Source of the DNA: Sphingobacteriales bacterium
GTDB lineage: Bacteria; Bacteroidota; Bacteroidia; Chitinophagales; Chitinophagaceae
Assembly (NCBI GenBank): GCA_003963365.1
Contig: RXJG01000005.1
Location: forward strand, 1 to 64,000
Reading direction: 5' to 3'
DNA: 64,000 nucleotides
Shown: one piece after another, positions 1-7,146 of the stretch
How positions within the stretch are numbered: position 1 is the first letter of the stretch
Layout: every line of letters starts with the position of its first letter
The notes under the pieces: model-generated
Databases searched by the model: none
What the model was told of the DNA's origin: nothing
What the model saw: only the letters and a program-made list of their open reading frames with translations
Translations under genes and position numbers: made by a program

Positions 1-1
1 A

Positions 2-592
2 CGCCGTAAAATATGTGAAAAAGATGGTTTGTACTTTATTACTTTCACCTGTTACAACTGGTTACCTTTATTCGATATTATCAATGGATATGATTTAGTG
101 TATAAACAGTTTGATTATTTAAAATGCTGCGGGCATTACATAACAGGCTATGTCATTATGCCCAATCATGTACATGCTCTTGTTGCTTTTAAAAATACCG
201 GTAAAACTGTAAATAGCATAGTGGGAAATATAAAGCGTTTTATGGCCTACGATATAGTGGAACGACTGGAGCAGCAGGATATAAAAGAAATATTAATGAG
301 TCTTGCAGATGGCGTAAATGCAGCAGATAAAAAGAAAGGACAGTTGCACCAGTTATTTGAGCCATCTTTTGACTGTAAGTGGTGTTACAGTGATAAACTG
401 ACCAATCAAAAATTAGATTATATGCATGGTAATCCATGCAGGGGTAAATGGCAGTTATGTGTAAACCCGGCAGAGTATAGTCATAGTTCAGCCAGGTTTT
501 ATATAACTGGTGAGCAGGGAGTGTACCCGGTTACCAGTTGGATGGAACTGATGGATATTAATTTAACAGCACCACAAAAACCTGGGCAGTAG
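2..592 (+). CDS. Y1 (RAYT / IS200-like) transposase, 5' end outside window
   Basis: The frame is open to the first base of the window, so the gene starts upstream; the first internal start-like codon (TTG at 29) lies inside the conserved N-terminal strand (LYFITFTCYNW) and is not the true start. The HUH motif is visible as PNHVHAL, and the region KLDYMHGNPCRGKW matches the C-terminal helix of small Y1 transposases that carries the family signature around HNNP; a tyrosine just before it (KWCYSDK) is the likely nucleophile. The family cuts and joins single-stranded DNA at hairpins. RAYT members are usually single copy and act on REP palindromes, and GC-rich palindromes begin 11 bases after the stop. 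The domain appears complete at its C-terminus and without lesions, so it may be active. Whether it is a RAYT or an IS200/IS605 TnpA cannot be settled here. Confidence 0.85.
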   Translation, partial: RRKICEKDGLYFITFTCYNWLPLFDIINGYDLVYKQFDYLKCCGHYITGYVIMPNHVHALVAFKNTGKTVNSIVGNIKRFMAYDIVERLEQQDIKEILMSLADGVNAADKKKGQLHQLFEPSFDCKWCYSDKLTNQKLDYMHGNPCRGKWQLCVNPAEYSHSSARFYITGEQGVYPVTSWMELMDINLTAPQKPGQ

Positions 593-602
593 TGCAACCA
601 CA

Positions 603-632
603 CCGCAGGGTCGGCTTGGCCAGACCCTGCGG
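603..632. repeat. GC-rich REP-like palindrome (unit P, copy 1)
   Basis: CCGCAGGGTC (603-612) pairs with GACCCTGCGG (623-632) around a GGCTTGGCCA loop, followed by the conserved tail GGGATAGAAATT. Related copies lie at 2278-2308 and 2885-2925. A remnant of the second repeat unit (TGCAACCAC) precedes it at about 593. Confidence 0.85.
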
Positions 633-649
633 GGATAGAAATTAGTCAA

Positions 650-1036
650 ATGAAAACTTTAAAATTTGTAGCATATTTATTTTACCGATACTATTCTAAA
701 GGCGGATTCACTAAAAAAATACCATATTTTAGTACAATAAGTGCCTTAACGTTATTGGCTTTTATTCATTTTTTTCAATTGATGGCATTTCTAAAAATGA
801 CCTCAGTTATCCCTACAGATGGCAGCCAATTTAAGATTAGTAACTATTTTAAAATGGGATTATTTATGTTGCCATTCTTTTTATTTTTAATGATTGTAAT
901 TAAAGAAGCAGATTTAAATAGCTATCATTATGAATATAAAAAAATAAAGATTAGCTACATTGCCCTTGTTTTATATATAATCTTATCGTTTTCATTATTA
1001 ATGTTTTTAGCAATACATAATAAAGGGAAATTATAA
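650..1036 (+). CDS. small membrane protein of unknown function
   Basis: This 128-residue protein is not recognised. It has about three hydrophobic segments (roughly residues 29-50, 69-86 and 100-121) separated by short charged loops, so it is probably an integral inner-membrane protein. The ATG at 650 follows the tail of palindrome copy 1 by only a few bases. The stop is followed at 1037 by an inverted copy of the same tail (AAATTTCTATCC), so the gene sits between two oppositely oriented repeat tails, as if carried within a repeat-bounded cassette. AT-rich codon usage resembles the other small genes of this strip. No partner gene is obvious. Confidence 0.6.
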   Translation: MKTLKFVAYLFYRYYSKGGFTKKIPYFSTISALTLLAFIHFFQLMAFLKMTSVIPTDGSQFKISNYFKMGLFMLPFFLFLMIVIKEADLNSYHYEYKKIKISYIALVLYIILSFSLLMFLAIHNKGKL

Positions 1037-1177
1037 AATTTCTATCCTCACCCATCTGGTCTAAGGATGTAGTTCAATGATAAAACAGTTAACTGGTTCA
1101 AGTATGCAGGGCGTGTAATGAGAGTGGCGATCATACCAGCCTGCCTTTCCCATACTGGTCGTAGTTTATAAAAAAGA

Positions 1178-1229
1178 TACTCGGCGTTGGTTGCACCAGC
1201 GCCGTTTCTTTTTCGTAGCTTGTAGCTAC
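1178..1229 (+). repeat. interspersed repeat unit B copy 1 with adjacent hairpin
   Basis: The unit TACTCGGCGTTGGTTGCACC continues to GCGCCG at 1204; a GTAGCT-tgt-AGCTAC hairpin follows at 1215-1229. The same unit occurs at 1914-1940 (inverted), 2258-2274 (partial) and 2853-2879. Confidence 0.75.
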
Positions 1230-1335
1230 CAAATCGTAATGCCAACCAATACCACAAAACTTTATCATATGCCGGATAGCTATGTAATCAAAGATCAATT
1301 TGGTACTTACTTTCTAACCTTCCAGGTAGTGACAT

Positions 1336-1360
1336 GCCTGCCCGACTGAGTCATTCAGGC
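1336..1360. repeat. hairpin inserted in transposase pseudogene (5' copy)
   Basis: GCCTG (1336-1340) and CAGGC (1356-1360) are the stem core, within a block that continues to GGGGG at 1365. It separates two halves of the transposase frame and brings a TGA stop (GAC TGA) into frame. Confidence 0.6.
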
Positions 1361-1597
1361 GGGGGTAGATATTTTCACCAAAAAAAGATACAGGGATATA
1401 GTAGTAGATGCATTTAATTATTGTGTTGAGAACAAGCAATTACAAGTGCATGCATGGGTGATTATGAGTAACTATGTGCATTGTATTTTAAGCAGCTGCA
1501 ATGGTACATTGTCTGATACTATACGGGATTTTAAACGACATACTGCTAAAACAATTTTAGAAAGTATACAGGAAGAACCGGAAAGCAGAAGGGAGTG

Positions 1598-1627
1598 CCT
1601 GCCTGCCGAAGCTTAGGCGCAGGCAGG
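1598..1627. repeat. hairpin inserted in transposase pseudogene (3' copy)
   Basis: CCTGCCTGC and GCAGGCAGG form a 9-bp perfect stem around a loop that contains an AAGCTT sequence. Removing the block joins RRE to WMLFQIKRAAQQH, the order expected of the intact transposase. Confidence 0.75.
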
Positions 1628-1885
1628 GATGCTGTTTCAGATTAAACGGGCAGCGCAACAGCATGTAAGAAACAAAGAAATCAATTGTGGACGCATGATA
1701 ACCATGCCATAGCTATTGATCCAAACATTCGTTATATGGGAGAAAGTAAGTTAGGTAACATTCATAACAATCCTGTTGAAGCCGGTATAGTTGAAACTGC
1801 TGCTGAATATTTATACAGTAGTGCTATGGATTATGCAGGGAGGAGAGAATTGGTTAAATTAGTTATGTGGTAGGCGTTGCGGTGG

Positions 1886-1940
1886 TGTAGCCCCGGGCTA
1901 CAAGCAACGAAAGCGGCGCAGGTGCAACCAACGCCGAGTA
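1886..1940 (-). repeat. repeat unit B copy 2 (inverted) with GTAGCCC hairpin
   Basis: TGTAGCCC-C-GGGCTACA (1886-1902) is a perfect 8-bp hairpin. At 1914-1940 the reverse complement of unit B (TACTCGGCGTTGGTTGCACC then TGCGCCG) follows. As with copy 1, unit B is joined to a GTAGC-type stem. Confidence 0.75.
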
Positions 1941-1941
1941 T

Positions 1942-2214
1942 GGGGGATTTTTTAATAAAGATAGCAATATAACATACCCGTTGTATTGTCTTTGTTTTGA
2001 TAAAAACAATAATATGATTTTGTATCAATACAAAAAAGGAAGAAAAGTTGAGTATGAAACTGGCGATGTAATCATTCCAAGAACATGGCATTATTTAACG
2101 GACAGTTCTTTTCTATACGGGAATGTGCCTTGCAAAATTGAAAAACTTACAAGTGATACATTTTTATACTGGCATCGAGGCAAGCAAATTATTCTGAGTA
2201 ACGGTAAAGAGTAA
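1942..2214 (+). pseudogene. 3' fragment of an unidentified gene, fused to a repeat
   Basis: The frame leaves the repeat at 1940 without a stop and reads GGFFNKDSNITYPLYCLCFD onward to a stop at 2214. The only possible internal start is a TTG at 1981 inside what looks like a beta strand. The text looks like the C-terminal two-thirds of a small soluble or periplasmic protein (DVIIPRTWHYLTD, YWHRGKQIIL) whose beginning has been replaced by repeat DNA. It could also be a short intact gene using TTG. Function unknown. Confidence 0.4.
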
Positions 2215-2257
2215 ACATAAAGTTACCCCCCCTAACTCGGCATAGTTTGAAAAATAA

Positions 2258-2320
2258 TAGTCGGCGTTGGTTTGAATCCGCAGGGCCGGCTTGGACCAGA
2301 CCCCGCGGGGATAGAAAAAA
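2258..2320 (+). repeat. composite repeat: partial unit B plus palindrome unit P (copy 2)
   Basis: A shortened unit B (TAGTCGGCGTTGGTTTG, 2258-2274) runs directly into CCGCAGGGCC (2278-2287) and GACCCCGCGG (2299-2308), then the GGGATAGAAA tail. Base changes in both arms relative to copies 1 and 3 show that the copies are diverging. It lies immediately downstream of the minus-strand gene that ends at 2326 and could serve as its terminator. Confidence 0.8.
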
Positions 2321-2325
2321 TATTT

Positions 2326-2772
2326 TTACTTTTTATACTTAACATACTGGCTTAAACTAATGGTTTCAGACATATCATTACTTACAAAACATAATGTGGA
2401 AGTATCTAACAAAAACCTCTTTTTAACAATTTCTGCAAAACTTGAATTCTTTTCTAATAGAGCGTCATAAGAATAAGCCTTCATTACATTGCTTTTGCTA
2501 TTCGAAAATTCAAGCCATATTGAATCTGAACACATTTCAAAAAGGCATTTATAAGACCTGTAAGTAAGGCTTTCTTCATCAAAGGAACTGATATGCTTAC
2601 CGTAATAGCAATCACTACTTTCTATGATATTTATCAACATAGCTTTATCATAGACAATATCATTTTTGGCTTTACGATTTTTGACATCTACTCCTGTTTT
2701 TTCTTTTTCCTGAGACCCTGATTGATGACAAGAAAGCATTAACAGAATTACAATAGCATTTAATAGTTTCAT
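2326..2772 (-). CDS. small lipoprotein of unknown function
   Basis: The 148-residue product starts with a lipoprotein signal: MKLLNAIVILLMLSC, with the lipobox LMLSC placing the modified cysteine at residue 15. A charged linker (QEKEKTGVDVKNRKAK) follows, then a mixed alpha/beta domain of about 100 residues with no motif I recognise. It is therefore predicted to be membrane-anchored in the periplasm or on the outer membrane. It is oriented like the next lipoprotein (2932-3666), with a composite repeat between them, so the two may be independently transcribed. Likely a lineage-specific accessory gene. Confidence 0.65.
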   Translation of the reverse strand: MKLLNAIVILLMLSCHQSGSQEKEKTGVDVKNRKAKNDIVYDKAMLINIIESSDCYYGKHISSFDEESLTYRSYKCLFEMCSDSIWLEFSNSKSNVMKAYSYDALLEKNSSFAEIVKKRFLLDTSTLCFVSNDMSETISLSQYVKYKK

Positions 2773-2852
2773 AAAATTTAATATATGTCCTGTGGCAGTT
2801 CTTTGGTAAATTGGGTTTTCGTGTTATCTGATTGCATTCTGAATGCTTCCCA

Positions 2853-2930
2853 TACTCGGCGTTGGTTGCACCTGCGCCGCTTTTTATCCCCGCAGGGTCT
2901 GGCCCAAGCCGACCCTGCGGGGATAGAAAT
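2853..2930 (+). repeat. composite repeat: unit B plus 15-bp perfect palindrome (copy 3)
   Basis: Unit B (2853-2879) is followed by TATCCCCGCAGGGTC (2885-2899) and its exact complement GACCCTGCGGGGATA (2911-2925). The loop is the reverse of that in copy 1, so the palindrome is inverted relative to copies 1 and 2. It fills the gap between two minus-strand lipoprotein genes and abuts the stop of the upstream one. Confidence 0.85.
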
Positions 2931-2931
2931 T

Positions 2932-3666
2932 TTATTCTTGCCAATTATTATTTCTAAAGTGTCCTATTGGAATAAATCTTTCGCTGTCAAAATATAAAGG
3001 AGTATAAATCTCTTTATTTCTTCTTACCATTTTTATATACAATGGGATATAACCTCTGTTATTTGCGAATTCCTTCCAACTCAATCCATCCGAACACAAT
3101 ACATATCCGCTATAATCCTTTGCATAACGTAGATCTTCCTCTTTTTGCTCTTTTAATAAAATGTACATAAAATGAGGTTCTATTTCCGCAACGTTATTTA
3201 GCCTGTATTCATATACTATTACTTTTCCTAAATTGAAAATCTCTTTCTTATATGATTGCAAAAACGAAATGGAAGATTTCTTTTTTACCCAAGTTGCAAA
3301 TCCAGAATTAAAGTAAATATTCAATAAACCGAAACTTTCGGGGTTAGTCAACTTATCGTAACAAGAGAAATTTACAGTAATCCTTTTTTGATAGTCAAAA
3401 TTTGTGACATAATCCATTACAGAATCATATTTTAATTCTGTCTTATCCTTAATGTTAGTAATAAAATCATCTATTGATTTATTGCCAAAATCAAAAGCTC
3501 TTAAAGTATCTGATTTACTATCTGTCTTAACTGGCTTGGTAACATAACAGTTTGTAATAAGACTATCTTCATTCTCTATTAAACTTTTCTTAGCTGTTTG
3601 TCTTTTACAGCAAACATTAAAAAAAAACAAGAACATCAAAGAGGTTAGAGCTTTATTTTGTAACAT
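2932..3666 (-). CDS. putative lipoprotein of unknown function
   Basis: I start at 3666 (MLQNKALTSLMFLFFFNVCC) because this puts a hydrophobic signal and the lipobox-like FFNVCC at the N-terminus; the longer frame from 3693 would bury it. The mature part of about 220 residues is rich in aromatic and charged residues and contains no motif I can name. Predicted as an exported, lipid-anchored protein. It shares size class and orientation with the neighbouring lipoprotein at 2326-2772 but no obvious sequence similarity. Confidence 0.6.
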   Translation of the reverse strand: MLQNKALTSLMFLFFFNVCCKRQTAKKSLIENEDSLITNCYVTKPVKTDSKSDTLRAFDFGNKSIDDFITNIKDKTELKYDSVMDYVTNFDYQKRITVNFSCYDKLTNPESFGLLNIYFNSGFATWVKKKSSISFLQSYKKEIFNLGKVIVYEYRLNNVAEIEPHFMYILLKEQKEEDLRYAKDYSGYVLCSDGLSWKEFANNRGYIPLYIKMVRRNKEIYTPLYFDSERFIPIGHFRNNNWQE

Positions 3667-3799
3667 AATTTTCAGGTTTAAGGTGTGCAGCATTTTGAAC
3701 CATTTTCTTTACCGAAGCTAAATAGTCCTGTCCATATTTTTTAGCACCGCCTGCTTTTCTGATGTCGCTGCAGCAAAAAGGAAAAGAAAAATGAAGTAA
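3653..3799 (-). pseudogene. possible C-terminal remnant of a lost gene
   Basis: A 48-codon minus-strand frame without a credible start reads DIRKAGGAKKYGQDYLASVK and then an amphipathic tail ending PENYVTK. It has protein-like composition and overlaps the start of the lipoprotein gene at 3666. It looks like the end of a gene whose body has been deleted. From 3800 to about 4050 I see only non-coding sequence. Confidence 0.3.
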
Positions 3800-4050
3800 T
3801 TACAGTATAAATATAGTTGCAGTTAAAAGCATAGGTCAACCGTACTACTACCCAAATAGTACCGTGCCACTACTGAATGAGTTAGTTGGTGCTGTCTGTA
3901 CAGATAATGTATGGATGGTGCATTTATGATGCATAGATAATATACCCGTACAGTTAATTTCGGTCATCAGCACAAAACAGCTGAAATCTATCAAAAATTA
4001 CTGTGCATAAAACCCTAAAAACTCCCTGCTCAAATACCACAACTTTCCTT

Positions 4051-4058
4051 TTACTTTG
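4051..4058 (+). promoter_or_regulatory. Bacteroidota -7 promoter element (one mismatch)
   Basis: TTACTTTG matches TAnnTTTG at seven of eight positions and lies 23 bases before the transketolase start. Confidence 0.4.
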
Positions 4059-4081
4059 CGCCAAATTTCAATCAACCCTTA

Positions 4082-5044
4082 ATGGCTTTAAAAGATATTC
4101 AGGTAACAGGCAATAAAGATACCCGCAGTGGTTTTGGTGACGGTATTGTAGAAGCAGCAAGAAAAAATTCCAATGTGGTGGCATTAACTGCCGACCTCGC
4201 CGGTTCATTAAAACTCGGCGGTTTCATGAAAGAATTTCCCGAACGCTTTATACAGGTGGGTATTGCGGAAGCCAATATGATTGGTATTGCAGCCGGTTTA
4301 ACCATCGGTGGCAAAATTCCATATACTACTACTTTCGCTAACTTTTCTACCGGCCGTGTGTACGACCAGATTCGCCAGAGTGTGGCTTACAGTGGTAAGA
4401 ATGTAAAAATATGTGCTTCACATGCCGGTCTTACCCTGGGGGAAGACGGTGCCACTCACCAGATACTGGAAGATATTGGGCTGATGAAAATGTTACCGGG
4501 CATGACGGTAGTTGTTCCCTGTGATTATAATCAAACCAAAGCAGCCACCAAAGCCATTGCCGGTTACGAAGGCCCTGTTTACTTACGTTTCGGCCGGCCG
4601 GTTTGGCCCATCTTTACCAAAGAAGAAGATTTTGTAATTGGTAAAGCACAACAATTCAGCCAGGGAACGGATGTTACCATCTTCGCCTGCGGGCACATGG
4701 TTTGGAAAGCAATTGAGGCTGGAAGATTACTGGAAGAAAAAGGTATTAGTGCAGAAATAATCAACATTCACACCATTAAGCCATTGGATGAAGAAGCGGT
4801 TTTAACTTCCATCAAAAAAACAAAATGTGCGGTAACAGCAGAAGAACATAACGTTATTGGCGGACTGGGTGATGCTATTGCCCAGGTAGCTTCAAAACAT
4901 TTCCCTATCCCCATTGAATATGTAGGTACCCGGGATACTTTTGGTGAAAGCGGTACTCCTGCCCAGCTTTTAACCAAGTATGGACTGGATGCACCAAACA
5001 TTGTGGAAGCTGCCCAAAAGGTGATTTCACGTAAAGCCCATTAA
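4082..5044 (+). CDS. transketolase, C-terminal subunit
   Basis: The 320-residue product is the pyrimidine-binding and C-terminal half of a transketolase, an enzyme of the non-oxidative pentose phosphate pathway that moves two-carbon units with thiamine diphosphate. Visible signatures are GIAEANMIGIAAGL (the catalytic glutamate region), TFANFSTGRVYDQIRQSVAY, HAGLTLGEDGATHQ and the C-terminal VTAEEHNVIGGLG. In split transketolases the N-terminal half is normally a separate gene immediately upstream; here the upstream DNA is the repeat-rich strip and no N-terminal subunit is seen in the window. A DXS-like role is less likely because the N-terminal domain is absent. A terminator follows the stop. 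Confidence 0.9.
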   Translation: MALKDIQVTGNKDTRSGFGDGIVEAARKNSNVVALTADLAGSLKLGGFMKEFPERFIQVGIAEANMIGIAAGLTIGGKIPYTTTFANFSTGRVYDQIRQSVAYSGKNVKICASHAGLTLGEDGATHQILEDIGLMKMLPGMTVVVPCDYNQTKAATKAIAGYEGPVYLRFGRPVWPIFTKEEDFVIGKAQQFSQGTDVTIFACGHMVWKAIEAGRLLEEKGISAEIINIHTIKPLDEEAVLTSIKKTKCAVTAEEHNVIGGLGDAIAQVASKHFPIPIEYVGTRDTFGESGTPAQLLTKYGLDAPNIVEAAQKVISRKAH

Positions 5045-5067
5045 TTCTGAAACCCGTTGAAAAATAT

Positions 5068-5100
5068 GCCGCATCAATTCGTTTGGTGCGGCCTTTTTTT
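5068..5100 (+). terminator. rho-independent terminator after transketolase gene
   Basis: GCCGCATCAA pairs, with G-T wobble, with TTTGGTGCGGC, followed by a run of seven T. Confidence 0.8.
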
Positions 5101-5185
5101 GCCTGGTCTTGCCATCCCTTCCGGGCTGGCTGACAATTTTTCTTATGCATCAAACCTTTCTATGTTTTTCAAGTCTTACCATCCG

Positions 5186-5193
5186 TATTTTTG
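5186..5193 (+). promoter_or_regulatory. -7 promoter element of the sigma factor operon
   Basis: TATTTTTG is an exact TAnnTTTG match 20 bases before the sigma factor ATG. Confidence 0.6.
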
Positions 5194-5213
5194 TATTAAC
5201 CTAAAACAATTGC

Positions 5214-5765
5214 ATGGCCAGCCACGCCGATGATAAAGAGTTATTGCTATTATTCCGTCAACCCGAAAACCGGGAAAAAGCCTATACTGCCATCATCCGC
5301 AAATACCAGGAGAAACTTTACTGGCATATACGCCGGATGGTAGTTGACCATGAAGACGCCAACGATGTTCTGCAAAACATGTTCATCAAAGTGTGGAAAG
5401 GGCTTGACCATTTCAGGGAAGACAGCCAGCTTTATACCTGGCTTTACCGCATCGCCACCAATGAATGCTTAACTTTTATTGAACAGCAGAAAAAAAGAGT
5501 TTCGGTATCTATCAGTAATGAAGAAGGTGGTTTGAGTGAAAAAATAAAAGCTGATGACCATTTTGATGCAAATAAATTGGAGTGGAAATTGCAGCTAGCC
5601 ATCCAGGAATTACCAGAAAAACAACGGATGGTTTTCAACCTGCGCTATTATGATGAAATGCCGTATGAGGAGATGAGTAAAGTTCTGGAAACCAGTGAAG
5701 GAGCTTTAAAAGCAAGCTATCATCACGCCGTTAAAAAAATTGAGGAATTTATACTAAATCGTTAA
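5214..5765 (+). CDS. ECF-type RNA polymerase sigma factor
   Basis: At 183 residues this is a typical extracytoplasmic-function sigma factor that directs RNA polymerase to a small regulon. Region 2 is clear (YQEKLYWHIRRMVVDHEDANDVLQ, shortened here; then FIKVWKGLDHFREDSQLYTW and LYRIATNECL), as is region 4 (LQLAIQELPEKQRMVFNLRY, then EEMSKVLETSEGALKASYHH as the helix-turn-helix). It heads an operon with the repeat-bearing membrane protein (gap of 34 bases) and a secreted LTXXQ-like protein. By position, the second gene is the candidate anti-sigma factor. Its own promoter carries a housekeeping -7 element. Confidence 0.92.
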   Translation: MASHADDKELLLLFRQPENREKAYTAIIRKYQEKLYWHIRRMVVDHEDANDVLQNMFIKVWKGLDHFREDSQLYTWLYRIATNECLTFIEQQKKRVSVSISNEEGGLSEKIKADDHFDANKLEWKLQLAIQELPEKQRMVFNLRYYDEMPYEEMSKVLETSEGALKASYHHAVKKIEEFILNR

Positions 5766-5799
5766 ACTATTACAAAACAAAACCGTCTCATAAGTTGAA

Positions 5800-6573
5800 A
5801 TGGCAATAAAAGCAGCAATATTGAACGAATTAATGGAAATCAGCCCCATGCTGGCGAGAATGGAAAGGGTTAACCCTTACACCGTTCCTGCCGGTTATTT
5901 TGAAGGGCTGGATGAACATTTATTGACCATGGTCAAAATAAAAGAACAAACTCCCGCATTACCGGGTATAGCCACCAAAAATCCTCCGCAGATTCCGGAA
6001 GGATATTTTGGTTCACTGGCCGGTTCAATATTGAGCAAAATAAAAGCTGCCGGAAATCAATCAGTAACGGATGAATTACGCAACCTCTCCCCTATGCTTT
6101 ATGCAATAGATAAAGTGAATGTTTACAGGGTACCAGCTGGTTATTTTGAAACACTGAGTGATGATTTAGTCAATAAAGTTTCTGCAAAAGAAGAAGCGAA
6201 AGTGATATCATTAACACAGCATAAATCTATCCGCTGGATGCGTTATGCCGCAGCGGCAGTTGTGATTGGTATGGTAAGTATGGTTTCATTCTTTATCATT
6301 AATAATACAGGCAAAGAAAAAGATTTTGATGCAGTTGTGAAATTAGGAAGGAAATATGCTGAGCAGAAAAAGTTTGATGTGACTGAACAGTTAAACAATA
6401 CTTCTGATGATGCCATTGCCAATTACCTGGATAAAACAGCCGATGAAGCCGACGCCATGCAAATGGTTGCCAGTGTGGACCAGAACCAACTACCCAGCGA
6501 GGAAGAAATGATGAGCAATGAAAAACTCATTGACGATTTACTTAAAGAATCTGAAAATAAAACTCATAATTAG
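5800..6573 (+). CDS. membrane protein with VPAGYF repeats, candidate anti-sigma factor
   Basis: This 257-residue protein is not a recognised family. Residues 10-45 and 92-127 are an internal duplication (both contain SPML, then NPYTVPAGYFE or NVYRVPAGYFE, then a D/E-rich helix), and residues 62-81 carry a shorter third copy (PPQIPEGYFGSL). A single membrane helix spans about 147-168 (MRYAAAAVVIGMVSMV), followed by an acidic domain of 90 residues that would be periplasmic. The layout (cytoplasmic domain, one membrane helix, outer domain, directly after an ECF sigma gene) is that of an anti-sigma factor, but the usual zinc motif HxxxCxxC is absent. The role is inferred from position and topology. 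Confidence 0.65.
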   Translation: MAIKAAILNELMEISPMLARMERVNPYTVPAGYFEGLDEHLLTMVKIKEQTPALPGIATKNPPQIPEGYFGSLAGSILSKIKAAGNQSVTDELRNLSPMLYAIDKVNVYRVPAGYFETLSDDLVNKVSAKEEAKVISLTQHKSIRWMRYAAAAVVIGMVSMVSFFIINNTGKEKDFDAVVKLGRKYAEQKKFDVTEQLNNTSDDAIANYLDKTADEADAMQMVASVDQNQLPSEEEMMSNEKLIDDLLKESENKTHN

Positions 6574-6577
6574 ACAC

Positions 6578-6584
6578 AGGAGGT
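6578..6584 (+). promoter_or_regulatory. unusually strong Shine-Dalgarno sequence
   Basis: AGGAGGT lies 7 bases before the ATG at 6592. Most genes in this window have no recognisable ribosome-binding site, so this one stands out and fixes the start. Confidence 0.7.
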
Positions 6585-6591
6585 ACCGATC

Positions 6592-7008
6592 ATGAAAAAA
6601 TATTTACTTATAACCTTTCTCTTTATAGCTGCTTTTACTCAATTAAAAGCACAACAAGACGACCCTGAAGAAAACGCCAAGATTGAGGCATTAAAAATTG
6701 CCTTTATTAGCAAGAAACTCGACCTCAGCCCTGAGGAAGCACAGAGATTCTGGCCCGTTTATAATCAATACTTTAAGGAAATGCGGCAGCTTATTAAAGA
6801 TCAGAAAGAAAGTGATAAAGACGATGTTTTAGATAAGGAACAAAAAGTAATTGATCTGCGCAAAAGATACCGTGATCAGTTTATAAAAATTGTAGGCCAG
6901 CAACGAATGAATAAACTTTTTAATGCGGAGAGGGATTTCCGCAGGATATTAATAAACCGCATCAAAAACCGTCCTGTAAGGCCGGGGGGAGTACTGAAAA
7001 GGGGCTAA
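6592..7008 (+). CDS. secreted Spy/CpxP-like (LTXXQ-type) helical protein
   Basis: The 138-residue product has a signal peptide (MKKYLLITFLFIAAFTQLKAQ) and then a highly charged helical body. LDLSPEEAQRFWPVYNQYF resembles the LTxxQ motif region of periplasmic Spy/CpxP stress proteins, which sense or buffer envelope damage; the tail is basic (NRIKNRPVRPGG). It closes the three-gene sigma operon, 18 bases after the membrane protein, and is followed by a terminator. It may be the periplasmic sensor or an output of the system. Family assignment is by pattern only. Confidence 0.7.
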   Translation: MKKYLLITFLFIAAFTQLKAQQDDPEENAKIEALKIAFISKKLDLSPEEAQRFWPVYNQYFKEMRQLIKDQKESDKDDVLDKEQKVIDLRKRYRDQFIKIVGQQRMNKLFNAERDFRRILINRIKNRPVRPGGVLKRG

Positions 7009-7088
7009 AAGAAAAACTTAAAATTTCTTGGAAATAAACTAAAGATTTATTTAGATTTGCATATAGGTGTTTTTCATAGGTTAGCAAC

Positions 7089-7121
7089 GGCCGACTCTTT
7101 TCAGGGTTGGCCTACTTTTTT
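7089..7121 (+). terminator. terminator of the sigma factor operon
   Basis: GGCCGACTC and GGGTTGGCC form a stem with G-T pairs, followed by TACTTTTTTA. Confidence 0.7.
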
Positions 7122-7146
7122 ACAATAAGTCTTGATCGTTACATTA

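Larger units (their letters stand above)
1269..1873 (+). pseudogene. decayed Y1 transposase interrupted by hairpin elements
   Basis: A start at 1269 (MPDSYVIKDQFGTYFLTF) begins a second Y1 transposase. The frame is broken at 1336-1360 by an inserted hairpin with an in-frame stop, resumes as VDIFTKKRYRDIVVDAF, is broken again at 1598-1627 by a second hairpin, and shifts frame near 1685 before the C-terminal part WTHDNHAIAID...GNIHNNPVEAGI. The catalytic HUH motif reads SNYVHCIL instead of NHVH, so the first metal-binding histidine is now tyrosine. Several independent lesions make an active product impossible. The C-terminal HNNP signature survives. This copy differs clearly from the transposase at the window start, so it is a separate old acquisition. 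Confidence 0.85.

Noticed and set aside
1066-1135. tRNA-Gly-like D-arm sequence (GGATGTAGTTCAATGATAAA) followed by GGTTCAAGT
   Set aside because: No acceptor stem, the D-stem is broken and the T-arm lies at the wrong distance. At best a decayed remnant.
1048-1257. Minus-strand frame of 69 codons
   Set aside because: It runs through repeat unit B (its residues come from the repeat) and has no protein-like signature.
2672-2944. Minus-strand frame of 90 codons
   Set aside because: It crosses the composite repeat and overlaps the lipoprotein start in another frame; it is a shadow.
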